Source of the DNA: Nocardioides astragali
GTDB taxonomy: Bacteria > Actinomycetota > Actinomycetes > Propionibacteriales > Nocardioidaceae
Direction: 5' to 3'
Assembly: GCF_024436375.1 (NCBI RefSeq)
Contig: NZ_JAFMZM010000003.1
Coordinates: forward strand, 571,448-635,447
DNA: 64,000 bases
This document shows positions 43,477 through 51,993 of this stretch, in pieces. The stretch's first letter is position 1. Every line of letters begins with the position of its first letter. The notes under the pieces were generated by a model. It was not told the DNA's origin. It searched no databases and saw nothing but the letters and a program-made list of their open reading frames with translations. The translations under genes were made by a program, and so were the position numbers.

Positions 43477-44318
43477 CGCGGCTCGACCAGCTCGATCGAG
43501 TCGACGATGCCGAGGAGGTCCTGCACCTCGGCGCTCGGGGTCCTGGCGGTCCACACCGCCATCAGCAGCAGCGGTCGGCCGTCCACGTCGACGACCCAGG
43601 CGTCGATGGTGGTGCCGCGCCCGAGGTAGCGGACGGCGGCCTCGGCGGTGGTCATCAAGGAGTCCTGCGGGCAGGCGTCGCCTGTGCCCTGTTCCCGCAT
43701 CTGCAGGTGCACCGCTGGGTGGCCGAAGCGGACCGTGCTCTCGGGGCCGGAGGTCACCGTGAGGCGCGGGACGGCGGTGAGCGCCTCTACGAGTGAGGTG
43801 GTGTCCTCGCCGGTCAGGTCGGTCATGGTGCACCCACGTTGGGCGATCCACTTCACGTCCAGGGCGACCATTCCGAGCACCCATTCCGGGTCCTGCACCA
43901 GCAGCTTCCCGTTGGTCCTGCCCTCGTCCGTCGTCAGGTCGTCCAGACCTGCGAACCGGTTCGGGCCGAGCCACGAGTTCCACCCCGCGGGGAGAGTGAA
44001 CCGTACGGCCGGCAGCGAGGTGTCCTTGGAGGGACGGAACTCGTAGGCGCCGGCCTCCAGCGTGGTGTTCGTCATCACCGGGTAGGGCGTCGTGAGCGAG
44101 GTCTCGTCCGGGTCCTCGGCGGGTTGCGGGTCGGTGGAGTCACCGGACGTGCCGGCGACGATTCCGCTGACGCCGAGGATGCAGGCGGTCATGGCGCCGA
44201 CCACCGCGTGGCGCCGGAGCCGCCGGCGGCGTCCAGCTGCCTGGATGGTCTCGAAGGCGGGGACCCGGGCGTGCTGCTCGGCGTCCTCGCGGAATGCTTC
44301 CAGCAGTTGCTCAGACAT
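43473..44318 (-). CDS. Membrane anti-sigma-like protein
   Basis: 281 aa, ATG 44318, overlapping the sigma gene by 8 bp. Residues 1-40 are cytoplasmic (MSEQLLEAFREDAEQHARV), then one membrane helix around AVVGAMTACILGVSGIVAGTS, then an extracellular domain of about 200 residues with YEFRPSKDTSLPAVRFTLP and two Cys. There is no zinc HxxxCxxC motif, so it would bind sigma by another mode. Position and coupling are the main reasons for the anti-sigma call. Confidence 0.7.
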   Translation of the reverse strand: MSEQLLEAFREDAEQHARVPAFETIQAAGRRRRLRRHAVVGAMTACILGVSGIVAGTSGDSTDPQPAEDPDETSLTTPYPVMTNTTLEAGAYEFRPSKDTSLPAVRFTLPAGWNSWLGPNRFAGLDDLTTDEGRTNGKLLVQDPEWVLGMVALDVKWIAQRGCTMTDLTGEDTTSLVEALTAVPRLTVTSGPESTVRFGHPAVHLQMREQGTGDACPQDSLMTTAEAAVRYLGRGTTIDAWVVDVDGRPLLLMAVWTARTPSAEVQDLLGIVDSIELVEPR

Positions 44319-44844
44319 GGTCCACGCCCCCTTCGGCGTACGCGAGGTGGGTCGCGAGCGCGTCGCGGCCACGGCTGAGTCGGGACTTGACCGTGCCGGG
44401 CGGGATGCCGAGCTCCTGGGCGATGGTCTCGACGGGCAGGTCCGCGAGGTAGTGCAGCGCGATCACCTGTCGTTGAGCCTCTGGAAGTGCGCGGAGCGCC
44501 GTGATGATCTCCAGGTGTGACTCGAGCGCTTCCGGGTCGCGCGGAGGCAGCATGCGGGCACGGGCGCGCTGTCCGTTGCGCAGCTTGCGCCAGCGACTGC
44601 GGTGCTGGTTGATCGCCGTCGTGCGCAGCCAAGCCTCCGGGTTCTCGACCTTGTCGAAACGCCGTCCAGCGGCTGCGGCCCGGACGAAGGCCTCCTGCAC
44701 GAGGTCCTCCGCCTCGTCCAGGTTGCCGGTCACGCCGTACAGCTGCACGACGAGGCGGCGGTAGCTCATGTCGAAAACGTCGCGCAGGGACGGGTGTTCG
44801 TCCGCTGTCCACGGCCTACCGAGGATCACGGTGTCTGCATCCAT
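44311..44844 (-). CDS. ECF-type RNA polymerase sigma factor
   Basis: 177 aa, ATG 44844, GGAGG upstream. Region 2: MSYRRLVVQLYGVTGNLDEAEDLVQEAFVRAA, AWLRTTAINQHRSRWRKL. Region 4: LPEAQRQVIALHYLADLPVETIAQELGIPPGTVKSRLSRGRDAL. Paired with the coupled membrane protein downstream, so it is likely controlled from the cell surface. The target regulon is unknown. Divergent from an ABC exporter operon across 171 bp. Confidence 0.92.
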   Translation of the reverse strand: MDADTVILGRPWTADEHPSLRDVFDMSYRRLVVQLYGVTGNLDEAEDLVQEAFVRAAAAGRRFDKVENPEAWLRTTAINQHRSRWRKLRNGQRARARMLPPRDPEALESHLEIITALRALPEAQRQVIALHYLADLPVETIAQELGIPPGTVKSRLSRGRDALATHLAYAEGGVDHV

Positions 44845-45015
44845 CGGGGCCTCCTCTCCGGATGACCACAACGACCCGCCAACGCCGTCCTGGGTTCCGC
44901 CGTGTCCCGAGTTCCTTCCATGGTGCGCCCGGGCCGGCTTCCGGGCGCCAGCCGTCTGGACCGGTGCCGAGCCGATTCGGCTGTGCGCGAGCGACAGCTC
45001 GGGAAGAATGGTCCG

Positions 45016-45720
45016 GTGATCCCGCTCCCCACGCCCACGGTCGTCGTACGCGACCTCCACGTCCGCTTCGGCGACGTCGAGGCCGTCTCGGGTGTCGACC
45101 TCAGCGCCGAGAGCGGCCAGGCGACAGCGCTGCTCGGGCGCAACGGGGCGGGCAAGTCGACCACGATGAAGGTCCTGGCCGGCGTGGTGCCGCCGACGGC
45201 CGGTGAGGTCACCGTCGCCGGTCACGACGCCGCCACCGATGCGCTCGGCGTGAAGCGGGTCGTGGGCTACTGCCCAGACGTCGGCGGGCTGGTCCCGCGC
45301 GCCACTCCGTGGGAGCACCTCCAGCTCAGTGCCCGGCTGCGCCGGATGGACGACTGGGAGGGCCGCGGCCGCGACCTGCTCGAGCGCTTCGAGCTCGGCG
45401 ACGTCGCGCACCGCGTGGTCGGTGGCTTCAGCCACGGCATGAGCCGGCGGCTCAGCGTCGTCCTCGCCGCCCTCCACGAACCTGCGGTGCTCCTCCTCGA
45501 CGAGCCCTTCGACGGCGTCGACCCGCTGGGCGTCGAGGCCACCCTCGAGGTGGTGGCCGACGCGCGCGCCCGGGGGGCCTGCGTCCTGCTCTCCACCCAC
45601 CTGCGCGACCTCGCGCTTGAGGCGTGCGGCACCGCGATCGTGCTGCGCGGCGGCAACCGCGTCGCCGCGATGCAGGCTGCCGACCTCACCGGCGAGGCCT
45701 ACCGTGCCCTCCTCGACTGA
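45016..45720 (+). CDS. ABC transporter ATP-binding protein
   Basis: 234 aa, GTG 45016. Walker A LLGRNGAGKSTTMKVLA, Q-loop YCPDVGG, signature GGFSHGMSRRLSVVLA (SHGMS where most have LSGGQ), Walker B LLLDEPFDGVDPLG, H-loop STHLRD. The weakened LSGGQ is seen in ABC-2 exporters. It couples with the permease that starts inside its 3' end (17-bp overlap). Substrate unknown. Confidence 0.9.
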   Translation: MIPLPTPTVVVRDLHVRFGDVEAVSGVDLSAESGQATALLGRNGAGKSTTMKVLAGVVPPTAGEVTVAGHDAATDALGVKRVVGYCPDVGGLVPRATPWEHLQLSARLRRMDDWEGRGRDLLERFELGDVAHRVVGGFSHGMSRRLSVVLAALHEPAVLLLDEPFDGVDPLGVEATLEVVADARARGACVLLSTHLRDLALEACGTAIVLRGGNRVAAMQAADLTGEAYRALLD

Positions 45721-47266
45721 CCGCTCGCCTGACCGCTCGACTGACAGCTGGGCGGACGCGGCGCGCGACACCGCCCTCCTCATCGCCTTCCGCGCACGGA
45801 CCGTACGCCGTCGTGGGGCCGCCCTCGCCGGCTCGGTCGTCGTCCTGGTCCTCACCGCCGCCTTCGCGTGGGGCCCGGCCGCCGTCGACCTGGATGCCGT
45901 CGGGTCCCCGGTCCTCGACCGGGCGATCAGCACGCTCCAGGGCAACCTCGGCGCCGCCTTCGTCGGATTCCTGCTGCTGGCCGTCAGCGCGGCGATGGGC
46001 AGCGGGGGCGGGCGCGAGCTGCTGTCTCGCAGCGAGTCCGCGATCCACCCCGTCTCGCCCGTCACCGAGCACCTCGGCGCGCTGGTGCTCGCGCCCCTCA
46101 ACCTCGCGTGGCTCGTCCAGGTGTGGGGCCTGCTCGCCATCACCGCCCTCGCCACCTCGCCCGACGGCGTCCTCGGCGCGCACGTCGTGGTGCTCGCGTG
46201 GGTGCTTGCCGCGACCGCGCTGGGACAGGCCATCGGCTGGGCGGTCGAGGGCGTGCGGCGGACGACGCACGGCGTGGTGCTCGTCCGGGCCGCATCCGGC
46301 CTGGTGGTCGTCGTCCTCGCGGGACTCCACCTCGCCGGCCTCCTCGTGCCTGCGGTGCGGGCGCTCCCGACGACGTGGCTGGCCGAGACCATGCAGACCT
46401 CGCGCTGGCCGGTGGCCGCCGCGGTGCTGCTCGGGGTGGCTGTCGTCGGTGTCCTCCTGGGTGCGACGCCGGCGCGCTGGGCGCTCGGACAGGCTCCTCG
46501 CGAGGAGCTGCGTGTGCAGTCCGGCGTGCACGAGGCCAGGCACGTGCCCGAGCCCCGCTGGGGCTCACCCGATCGCGCGCTGCTGCGCCGCCTCGACCGC
46601 GGCTCGGTCTGGCGCTCCGTCGGGATGCGCCGCGGCCTGCTCGTCCTGGGACTCGGTCCCGGGCTGATCGCGCTCGTCGCCGGGCTGGAGTGGAGCTCGG
46701 TCATGCTGCTCCCCGGCCTGACCGCGAGCGGTGCCGCGCTGCTCTTCGGCGTCAACGCCTGGTGCCTCGACGGCAAGGGCATGGTCTGGCGCGAGACCCT
46801 CCCGGTCTCCGCCGCCGACGTGTTCGACGTACGCGCCCTGGTGGTCGCCGAGTGCATGGCCGTGGTCTCGAGTGTGACCGTGGTGCTCGCCCTGCTCCGC
46901 AACGGGCTGCCGCCGCTCGTCGCCGGGCTCAGCGTGGCGGCCTGCTGGCTGGTCGTGCTCGTCCAGGTCCTGGCGATCGTGATGACCTGGTCGATCCGCT
47001 CGCCCTACTCCGTCGACCTCTCCTCCCCCCGCGCCACCCCGGCGCCGCACAGCGCGATGGCCGGGTACGCCGGCCGGCTCTCCTTGGTGACCACGCTGAC
47101 CGGGATGCTGTTCACCGGCGTCGCGGCCCTGCCGTGGGTGTGGCTGCCGGTCCTGGTGGCCGTCCCGTTCCTGGCCTGGTCGACCCGCAGGCTCGTCCGC
47201 GCCCGTCGCCGCTGGCTGCTGGGCGACGAACGGGCGCGGGTCGTGCTCACCGTCGCTGCGGTGTGA
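45704..47266 (+). CDS. ABC exporter permease
   Basis: 520 aa, GTG 45704, out of frame within the last 17 bp of the ATPase gene. About a dozen hydrophobic segments such as GSVVVLVLTAAFAWGPAAV, SAVLLGVAVVGVLLGATP-like stretches and LLVLGLGPGLIALVAGL; no binding protein gene nearby. Resembles ABC-2 type exporters with an ATPase lacking fused domains. Substrate unknown. Confidence 0.8.
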   Translation: MPSSTDRSPDRSTDSWADAARDTALLIAFRARTVRRRGAALAGSVVVLVLTAAFAWGPAAVDLDAVGSPVLDRAISTLQGNLGAAFVGFLLLAVSAAMGSGGGRELLSRSESAIHPVSPVTEHLGALVLAPLNLAWLVQVWGLLAITALATSPDGVLGAHVVVLAWVLAATALGQAIGWAVEGVRRTTHGVVLVRAASGLVVVVLAGLHLAGLLVPAVRALPTTWLAETMQTSRWPVAAAVLLGVAVVGVLLGATPARWALGQAPREELRVQSGVHEARHVPEPRWGSPDRALLRRLDRGSVWRSVGMRRGLLVLGLGPGLIALVAGLEWSSVMLLPGLTASGAALLFGVNAWCLDGKGMVWRETLPVSAADVFDVRALVVAECMAVVSSVTVVLALLRNGLPPLVAGLSVAACWLVVLVQVLAIVMTWSIRSPYSVDLSSPRATPAPHSAMAGYAGRLSLVTTLTGMLFTGVAALPWVWLPVLVAVPFLAWSTRRLVRARRRWLLGDERARVVLTVAAV

Positions 47267-47272
47267 GCGCGC

Positions 47273-47734
47273 TCAGAGCTGCGGCAGGCGCCGGTTGATG
47301 TCCTCGCTCATCCGCGTGATCGCGACGTAGAACTCACACATCATCCGGAACAGGCAGAGGTAGAGGAGCCCGGCGATCGGGCCCACGATGATCGTCACGA
47401 TGCCGAGGCCGGGGCTGTCGCCGAAGAAGCCGCTGAGCGAGAAGAACAACGTGGCGAGGCCGATCAACGCCAGCCCGATGATGTAGACGACCTTGATGAT
47501 CATGGGGGTCACGAACGTCGTGAAGCTCATGTCGAACAGGGCCCCGAAGAAGCCCTTGCTCGGCGTGCCGGTCAGCGGACCGCCACCGTAGGGACCCCCA
47601 CCACCGTACGAGCCTCCGCCGTAGGAGCCTCCGCCGTAGGAGCCTCCGCCGTAGGAACCGCCGGCGGGCGGCTGACCGTAGGGCGCGGTGGGCTGCTCGC
47701 CGTAGGGGTTTGACGTGTCACCGGGCTGCGACAT
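47273..47734 (-). CDS. DUF4282 membrane protein with GGSY repeats
   Basis: 153 aa, ATG 47734. Residues 12-55 are a low-complexity region with about four GGGSY units, encoded by a near-perfect 15-bp tandem repeat at 47600-47665. Then KGFFGALFDMSFTTFVTPMIIKVVYIIGLALIGLATLFF and a second helix pair ending in FRMMCEFYVAITRMSEDINRR: the DUF4282 pattern. Function unknown; the Gly/Tyr N-terminus may condense or interact at the membrane. Divergent from a PadR operon with two dyads in between. Confidence 0.82.
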   Translation of the reverse strand: MSQPGDTSNPYGEQPTAPYGQPPAGGSYGGGSYGGGSYGGGSYGGGGPYGGGPLTGTPSKGFFGALFDMSFTTFVTPMIIKVVYIIGLALIGLATLFFSLSGFFGDSPGLGIVTIIVGPIAGLLYLCLFRMMCEFYVAITRMSEDINRRLPQL

Positions 47735-47819
47735 GGGGGATCTCCTCTTGTGGGACGTGACGTGGATGGGGCGTGGTGGAACGCCTCCTGCCCCGCCTAG
47801 TGCCTCCCCAAACGGATGC

Positions 47820-47843
47820 ATACGTGGTATACATACCCGGTAT
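47820..47843. promoter_or_regulatory. Tandem PadR-type operators
   Basis: Two dyads of form ATAC-N3-GTAT at 47820-47830 and 47833-47843, 13 bp apart. They lie in the gap between the divergent DUF4282 and padR genes, 43-66 bp before the padR start. PadR family operators are often ATAC-type dyads, so this is probably the autoregulatory site. Confidence 0.7.
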
Positions 47844-47885
47844 TCATCGCTCGCGGGGGGCGGTGGACAGACCACGGAGGCGCGG

Positions 47886-48536
47886 ATGTCCATTCGGCAA
47901 GCGATGCTGGCGATCCTGGAGCAGGGGCCGATGTACGGCTACCAGCTGCGGGCGGAGTTCGAGCAGAGGACGGGGGAGACCTGGCCGCTCAACATCGGGC
48001 AGGTCTACACCACCCTCACCCGGCTCGAGCGGGACGGACTGGTCGAGGTCGTCGAGAGCGAGGCGGAGGCCACGACCGGGAGAAAGGTCGCCGGGCACGG
48101 GGGTGTCGGCGAACCACTCGGACCTGACCGCACGCACGTCAGCTACCGCGCCACCGAGGCGGGGCGGAGCGAGGTGTCGGAGTGGTTCGCCACCCCGGTG
48201 CCTCGCTCCCAACCCGCGCGCGACGAGCTCGCCATCAAGCTCGCCATCGCGGTGACGCTCCCCGGCGTCGACGTCGGCACGATCATCCAGCGCCAGCGCA
48301 GCGCCACCATGACCGCGCTCCAGGACTACACCCGCCTCAAGCGCAGCGGCCGCGCGGCGACGCCGACGGTTCCCGAGGACCTGGCCTGGAGCCTGGTCCT
48401 CGACTCGCTCGTCTTCGACGCCGAGGCCGAGGTGCGGTGGCTCGACCACTGCGAGTCCCGCTTGCGACGCGCAGCCGCCGAGCAGAAGGCAGCGCACGAC
48501 GACACGCACGGCTCGCCCGACGGAGGCGTGCGATGA
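47886..48536 (+). CDS. PadR-family transcriptional regulator
   Basis: 216 aa, ATG 47886. Winged helix MSIRQAMLAILEQGPMYGYQLRAEFEQRTGETWPLNIGQVYTTLTRLERDGLVEV is the classic PadR pattern. The helical C-terminal part (VSEWFATPVPRSQPARDELAIKL) forms the dimer. First gene of an operon with an ABC ATPase (ATGA overlap) and a FtsX-type permease, so it likely regulates that exporter in response to its substrate. Confidence 0.9.
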   Translation: MSIRQAMLAILEQGPMYGYQLRAEFEQRTGETWPLNIGQVYTTLTRLERDGLVEVVESEAEATTGRKVAGHGGVGEPLGPDRTHVSYRATEAGRSEVSEWFATPVPRSQPARDELAIKLAIAVTLPGVDVGTIIQRQRSATMTALQDYTRLKRSGRAATPTVPEDLAWSLVLDSLVFDAEAEVRWLDHCESRLRRAAAEQKAAHDDTHGSPDGGVR

Positions 48537-49255
48537 ACGCCGTCCTCCACCTCGCGGCCGTCTCGCGTGTCCACGGCGCGGGTGCCACCGAGGTCCACGC
48601 GTTGCGCAGCGTCACCTTCCGCGCACACCCGGGCGAGCTCGTCGCTGTGATGGGCCCGTCCGGATCCGGCAAGTCGACCCTCCTGACCCTCGCCGGCGGC
48701 CTCGACGCCCCGACGGCGGGCTCGGTCTGGATCGAGGGGACCGACCTCGCCTCGCTCGACAATGCCGGGCGCGCGCGCATGCGTCGTACGTCGGTGGGCT
48801 ACGTCTTCCAGGACTTCAACCTCATCCCCGCGCTCACGGCGGCCGAGAACGTCGCGTTGCCCCGAGAGCTCGACGGCGAGAAGGGCAAGATCGCCCGCCG
48901 CCTCGCGCTGACCGCCCTGGAGGAGGTCGGCATCGTCGACCTCGCCGACCGGTTCCCCGACGAGATGTCCGGAGGCCAGCAGCAGCGCGTCGCCATCGCC
49001 CGCGCGATCGTCGGCGAACGACGCCTGATCCTCGCCGACGAGCCGACCGGCGCCCTCGACACCGACACCGGCGAGGAGATCCTGCGGCTGCTGCGCGCGC
49101 GGTGCGACGCCGGCGCCGCGGGGGTCATGGTCACCCACGAGGCCCGGCACGCGGCCTGGGCGGACCGGGTGGTGTTCCTGCGCGACGGCGTGGTCGTCGA
49201 CGAGACGGGTGCCGACGAGCCCGAGGCCCTGCTCGCCGGAGAGGCGGGTCGGTGA
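48533..49255 (+). CDS. ABC exporter ATPase (MacB/LolD type)
   Basis: 240 aa, ATG 48533. Walker A VMGPSGSGKSTLLTLAGG, signature EMSGGQQQRVAIARAI, Walker B LILADEPTGALDTDTG. The sequence type (LNALRSVTF-like VHALRSVTFRAHPGE) matches MacB-associated ATPases. Followed after a 61-bp repeat element by the FtsX-like permease gene. Confidence 0.92.
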   Translation: MNAVLHLAAVSRVHGAGATEVHALRSVTFRAHPGELVAVMGPSGSGKSTLLTLAGGLDAPTAGSVWIEGTDLASLDNAGRARMRRTSVGYVFQDFNLIPALTAAENVALPRELDGEKGKIARRLALTALEEVGIVDLADRFPDEMSGGQQQRVAIARAIVGERRLILADEPTGALDTDTGEEILRLLRARCDAGAAGVMVTHEARHAAWADRVVFLRDGVVVDETGADEPEALLAGEAGR

Positions 49256-49256
49256 A

Positions 49257-49319
49257 CACCCCACGACGTTCTTCTCCTCCGCTCCGCTCCCCCGAACAAC
49301 GCCGTGGGGACCCCGCATG
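49257..49319. repeat. 63-bp dispersed intergenic repeat, copy A
   Basis: CACCCCACGACGTT ... AACGCCGTGGGG ... CCCCGCATG fills the whole gap between the ABC ATPase stop and the permease ATG (last 3 bp). The ends pair (CCCCACGACGTT with AACGCCGTGGGG, one mismatch) around a pyrimidine-rich loop. Copy C at 63914 is 63 bp long and has two changes. Confidence 0.85.
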
Positions 49320-51974
49320 AGCACACGCATGGCCGGCTGGCGCCCAGCCCTGCGCATCGCCTGGCGCGACGCCCTGCGCCACAAGGGCCGCAGCATCCTG
49401 GTGCTGGTCATGATCAGCCTGCCCGTGCTGGCCGTCAGTGCCGCCGCGATCATCATCAAGACGGCCGACGTCAGGGGCCTCGAGGGGGCGCAGCGCCAGC
49501 TCGGGGCGGCGGACGCCAGGATCCGCGTGGAGGGACGGGGACGGATCATCCAGACGCCGGACCCCAGCCAGGGTTCGTGGTCCGCGACGGCCGAGCTCGA
49601 CCTCGACAACCCTGTCTCGGACGACGACGTGCGTGCCACCCTCGGCGACGACGCGCGACTGATTCCGATCACCAGCGGTTGGTCGCGGGCAAGGCTCGGC
49701 GACCGAGTCATCGAGTTCTCCACCACCGGCGTCGACCTCTCCGACCCGATCGCAGAAGGTCTCTTCGACCTGGAGAGCGGCCATCTGCCTGAGTCGTCCG
49801 GGGACGTCGTGGTCAACGACGCGATGCTCGACAAGGGCTTCGCGGTGGGAGACGCGCTCGACGTCAACGGCTCGACGCTGACGATCGTCGGGGTCGGTCG
49901 CGACGCTTCCGTGCGGGACTACCCGGTGGTGCTCGGATCGCCCGACGACCTGGCGCCGGACTCGGGCAACGTCTCCGAGTGGCTCGTCGATGCCGGTCCG
50001 GTCTCCTGGTCCCAGGTGCTGGAGCTCAACACGGTCGGCGCGCTCGTCACCTCCCGCGCCGTCCTGGCCGATCCGCCGGACGTCGCATCGATGGCCGAGC
50101 AGATGGGCTACGACACCGGCCGGGACGAGATCCTCGCTGTCGCTGCGCTGATCATCGTGATGGCGCTGATCGAGGTCGTCCTGCTCGCCGGGCCGGCGTT
50201 CGCCGTGGGCGCCCGCCGGCACGCGCGGACGCTCGCCCTGATCGCCGCGTCGGGCGGTACGCCCGCCCAGGCGCGGCGAGTCATCCTCGGCAGCGGCGTC
50301 GTGCTCGGGCTCGTCGCCTCGGCGGTGGGCCTCGTCATCGGGATCGTGGCCGCGTGGGCCTTGCTCCCTCTCGTCCAGCGCTTCCAGGGTCAGTGGTTCG
50401 GACCCTTCGAGCTGCCCTGGCTCTACCTCGCCGCGATCGCGGCCTTCGGTCTCGTCTCCGCCGTGCTCGCCTCGGTCGTCCCGGCGTACCTCGCGAGTCG
50501 TCAGGACGTCGTGGCCGTGCTCGCCGGCCGACGCGGGGACCGGGACCCGCGGGCCTCGACACCGCTGGTGGGCCTCGCCCTCCTCGGCATCGGCATCGCC
50601 GCGTCGACGTACGGAGCGGTCACCTCCGACAGCGGCAACGGCGCGTACTGGATCGCCGGCTCGGCGATCATCTCCGTGCTCGGCATGATCCTGGTGGTCC
50701 CGGTCGTGGTCTCCGCCGTCGCCCGGCTGTCGGGCCGGCTGCCGCTGACCGCGAGGTACGCCGCGCGCGATGCGGCGCGGCACCGCACCCGCACGGTGCC
50801 GGCTGTGGCCGCCGTGGCTGCGACCGTCGCCGGGGTGGTGGCGCTCGGCATCGCCAATGCCAGCGACGAGCTCGCGAACGAGAAGACCTACACCGCGCAG
50901 GCTCCGATGGGCTCCGGCTACATCTCGTGGGGACCTGACGTCCTGCCCGGCGAGGAGGTGCCCGATCCGGGCGAGACCTGGGGCCGGATCGAGGAGGCGG
51001 CGAGGGGGGCCGCGCCCGACGTGGAGGTGACCGCGCTGCGCGGAGCGAGCGACGTCTACGACCCCAGCGGTTACACGTCGACCTACATCGAGCCGCCGCC
51101 CGACCTCGAGCAGGCGGCGTGGGGAGTCAACTACTACGGCCCGTCCGTGTTGGTCGCGGACAGGGCCGACCAGCTCGGGATCGAGGATGAGGTCGCCGAC
51201 ACCATCGACAGTGCGCTGGCGGCCGGACGCGCGGTCATGCTCACCGCCTCGGTCGACCGCGAGCTGGTCGAGGCGACAGTGCGACAGGAGTCCTGGACCG
51301 AGGACAGCGACCAGCCGCAGAGTCAGCTCTCCGAGGTGGTTCCCGTGCAGCTCGTGGCGTGGGGCCGGGAGGAGGCGGCACCGGCGTCGGCGGTGGTCCC
51401 GAGCGCGATGGCCGACGACCTGGGCATCGAGGTGGTCACGACCGGCCTGCGACTGACGGGTGACCTCGACCCCGCCACCGAGACCCGGATCAAGGAGTCG
51501 GTCGGGGGCGCCGCAGACGGCACCTACGTCTACGTCGAGCGCGGCTACCAACGTCCCGACGAGGCTCTCATCCTCCTGCTCGTGCTCGGTGCGCTCGGGG
51601 GAGTCCTCATGCTGGGCGGCACCCTGACCGCCACCTTCCTGGCCCTCTCTGACGCGCGGCCCGACCTGGCCACGCTGTCGGCTGTCGGCGCGGCGCCCCG
51701 GACCCGGCGGCGGGTGGCAGCGGCGTACGCACTCGTCATCGGCTTCGTCGGCGCGATCCTCGGAGCTGCCGTCGGCTTCGTCCCGGGCGTGGCGATCTCG
51801 CGGCCACTGACCGCGATCGGCTATCTCGGCCCTGGTAGCAGCGAAGAAGGTCCGTTCCTCGCCATCCCTTGGCTGCTCATCGCCACGATCGTGCTGGTGC
51901 TGCCGCTCCTGACCGCCGGGGTGGTGGGGCTGACCGCGCGGTCCCGGTTGCCGCTGGTGGCGCGGCTGGACTGA
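49317..51974 (+). CDS. FtsX-like ABC permease (large, two core domains)
   Basis: 885 aa, ATG 49317 at the end of repeat copy A. First helix at LVLVMISLPVLAVSAAAIII; two FtsX core triplets, at about residues 280-420 (AVAALIIVMALIEVVLLAGP) and 730-880 (ALILLLVLGALGGVLMLGG), with two large extracellular domains. Works with the PadR-associated ATPase. Could export a lipoprotein, peptide or antibiotic; substrate unknown. Confidence 0.9.
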   Translation: MSTRMAGWRPALRIAWRDALRHKGRSILVLVMISLPVLAVSAAAIIIKTADVRGLEGAQRQLGAADARIRVEGRGRIIQTPDPSQGSWSATAELDLDNPVSDDDVRATLGDDARLIPITSGWSRARLGDRVIEFSTTGVDLSDPIAEGLFDLESGHLPESSGDVVVNDAMLDKGFAVGDALDVNGSTLTIVGVGRDASVRDYPVVLGSPDDLAPDSGNVSEWLVDAGPVSWSQVLELNTVGALVTSRAVLADPPDVASMAEQMGYDTGRDEILAVAALIIVMALIEVVLLAGPAFAVGARRHARTLALIAASGGTPAQARRVILGSGVVLGLVASAVGLVIGIVAAWALLPLVQRFQGQWFGPFELPWLYLAAIAAFGLVSAVLASVVPAYLASRQDVVAVLAGRRGDRDPRASTPLVGLALLGIGIAASTYGAVTSDSGNGAYWIAGSAIISVLGMILVVPVVVSAVARLSGRLPLTARYAARDAARHRTRTVPAVAAVAATVAGVVALGIANASDELANEKTYTAQAPMGSGYISWGPDVLPGEEVPDPGETWGRIEEAARGAAPDVEVTALRGASDVYDPSGYTSTYIEPPPDLEQAAWGVNYYGPSVLVADRADQLGIEDEVADTIDSALAAGRAVMLTASVDRELVEATVRQESWTEDSDQPQSQLSEVVPVQLVAWGREEAAPASAVVPSAMADDLGIEVVTTGLRLTGDLDPATETRIKESVGGAADGTYVYVERGYQRPDEALILLLVLGALGGVLMLGGTLTATFLALSDARPDLATLSAVGAAPRTRRRVAAAYALVIGFVGAILGAAVGFVPGVAISRPLTAIGYLGPGSSEEGPFLAIPWLLIATIVLVLPLLTAGVVGLTARSRLPLVARLD

Positions 51975-51993
51975 GGCCGCGCAAGGGTCGGGC

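Noticed and set aside
44925..44948. GC-rich dyad GCGCCCGG/CCGGGCGC in the sigma-ABC gap
   Set aside because: Simple GC composition makes such dyads common here and nothing else supports a role.
47600..47665. 15-bp tandem repeats as a regulatory array
   Set aside because: They are in frame and encode GGGSY units of the DUF4282 protein.
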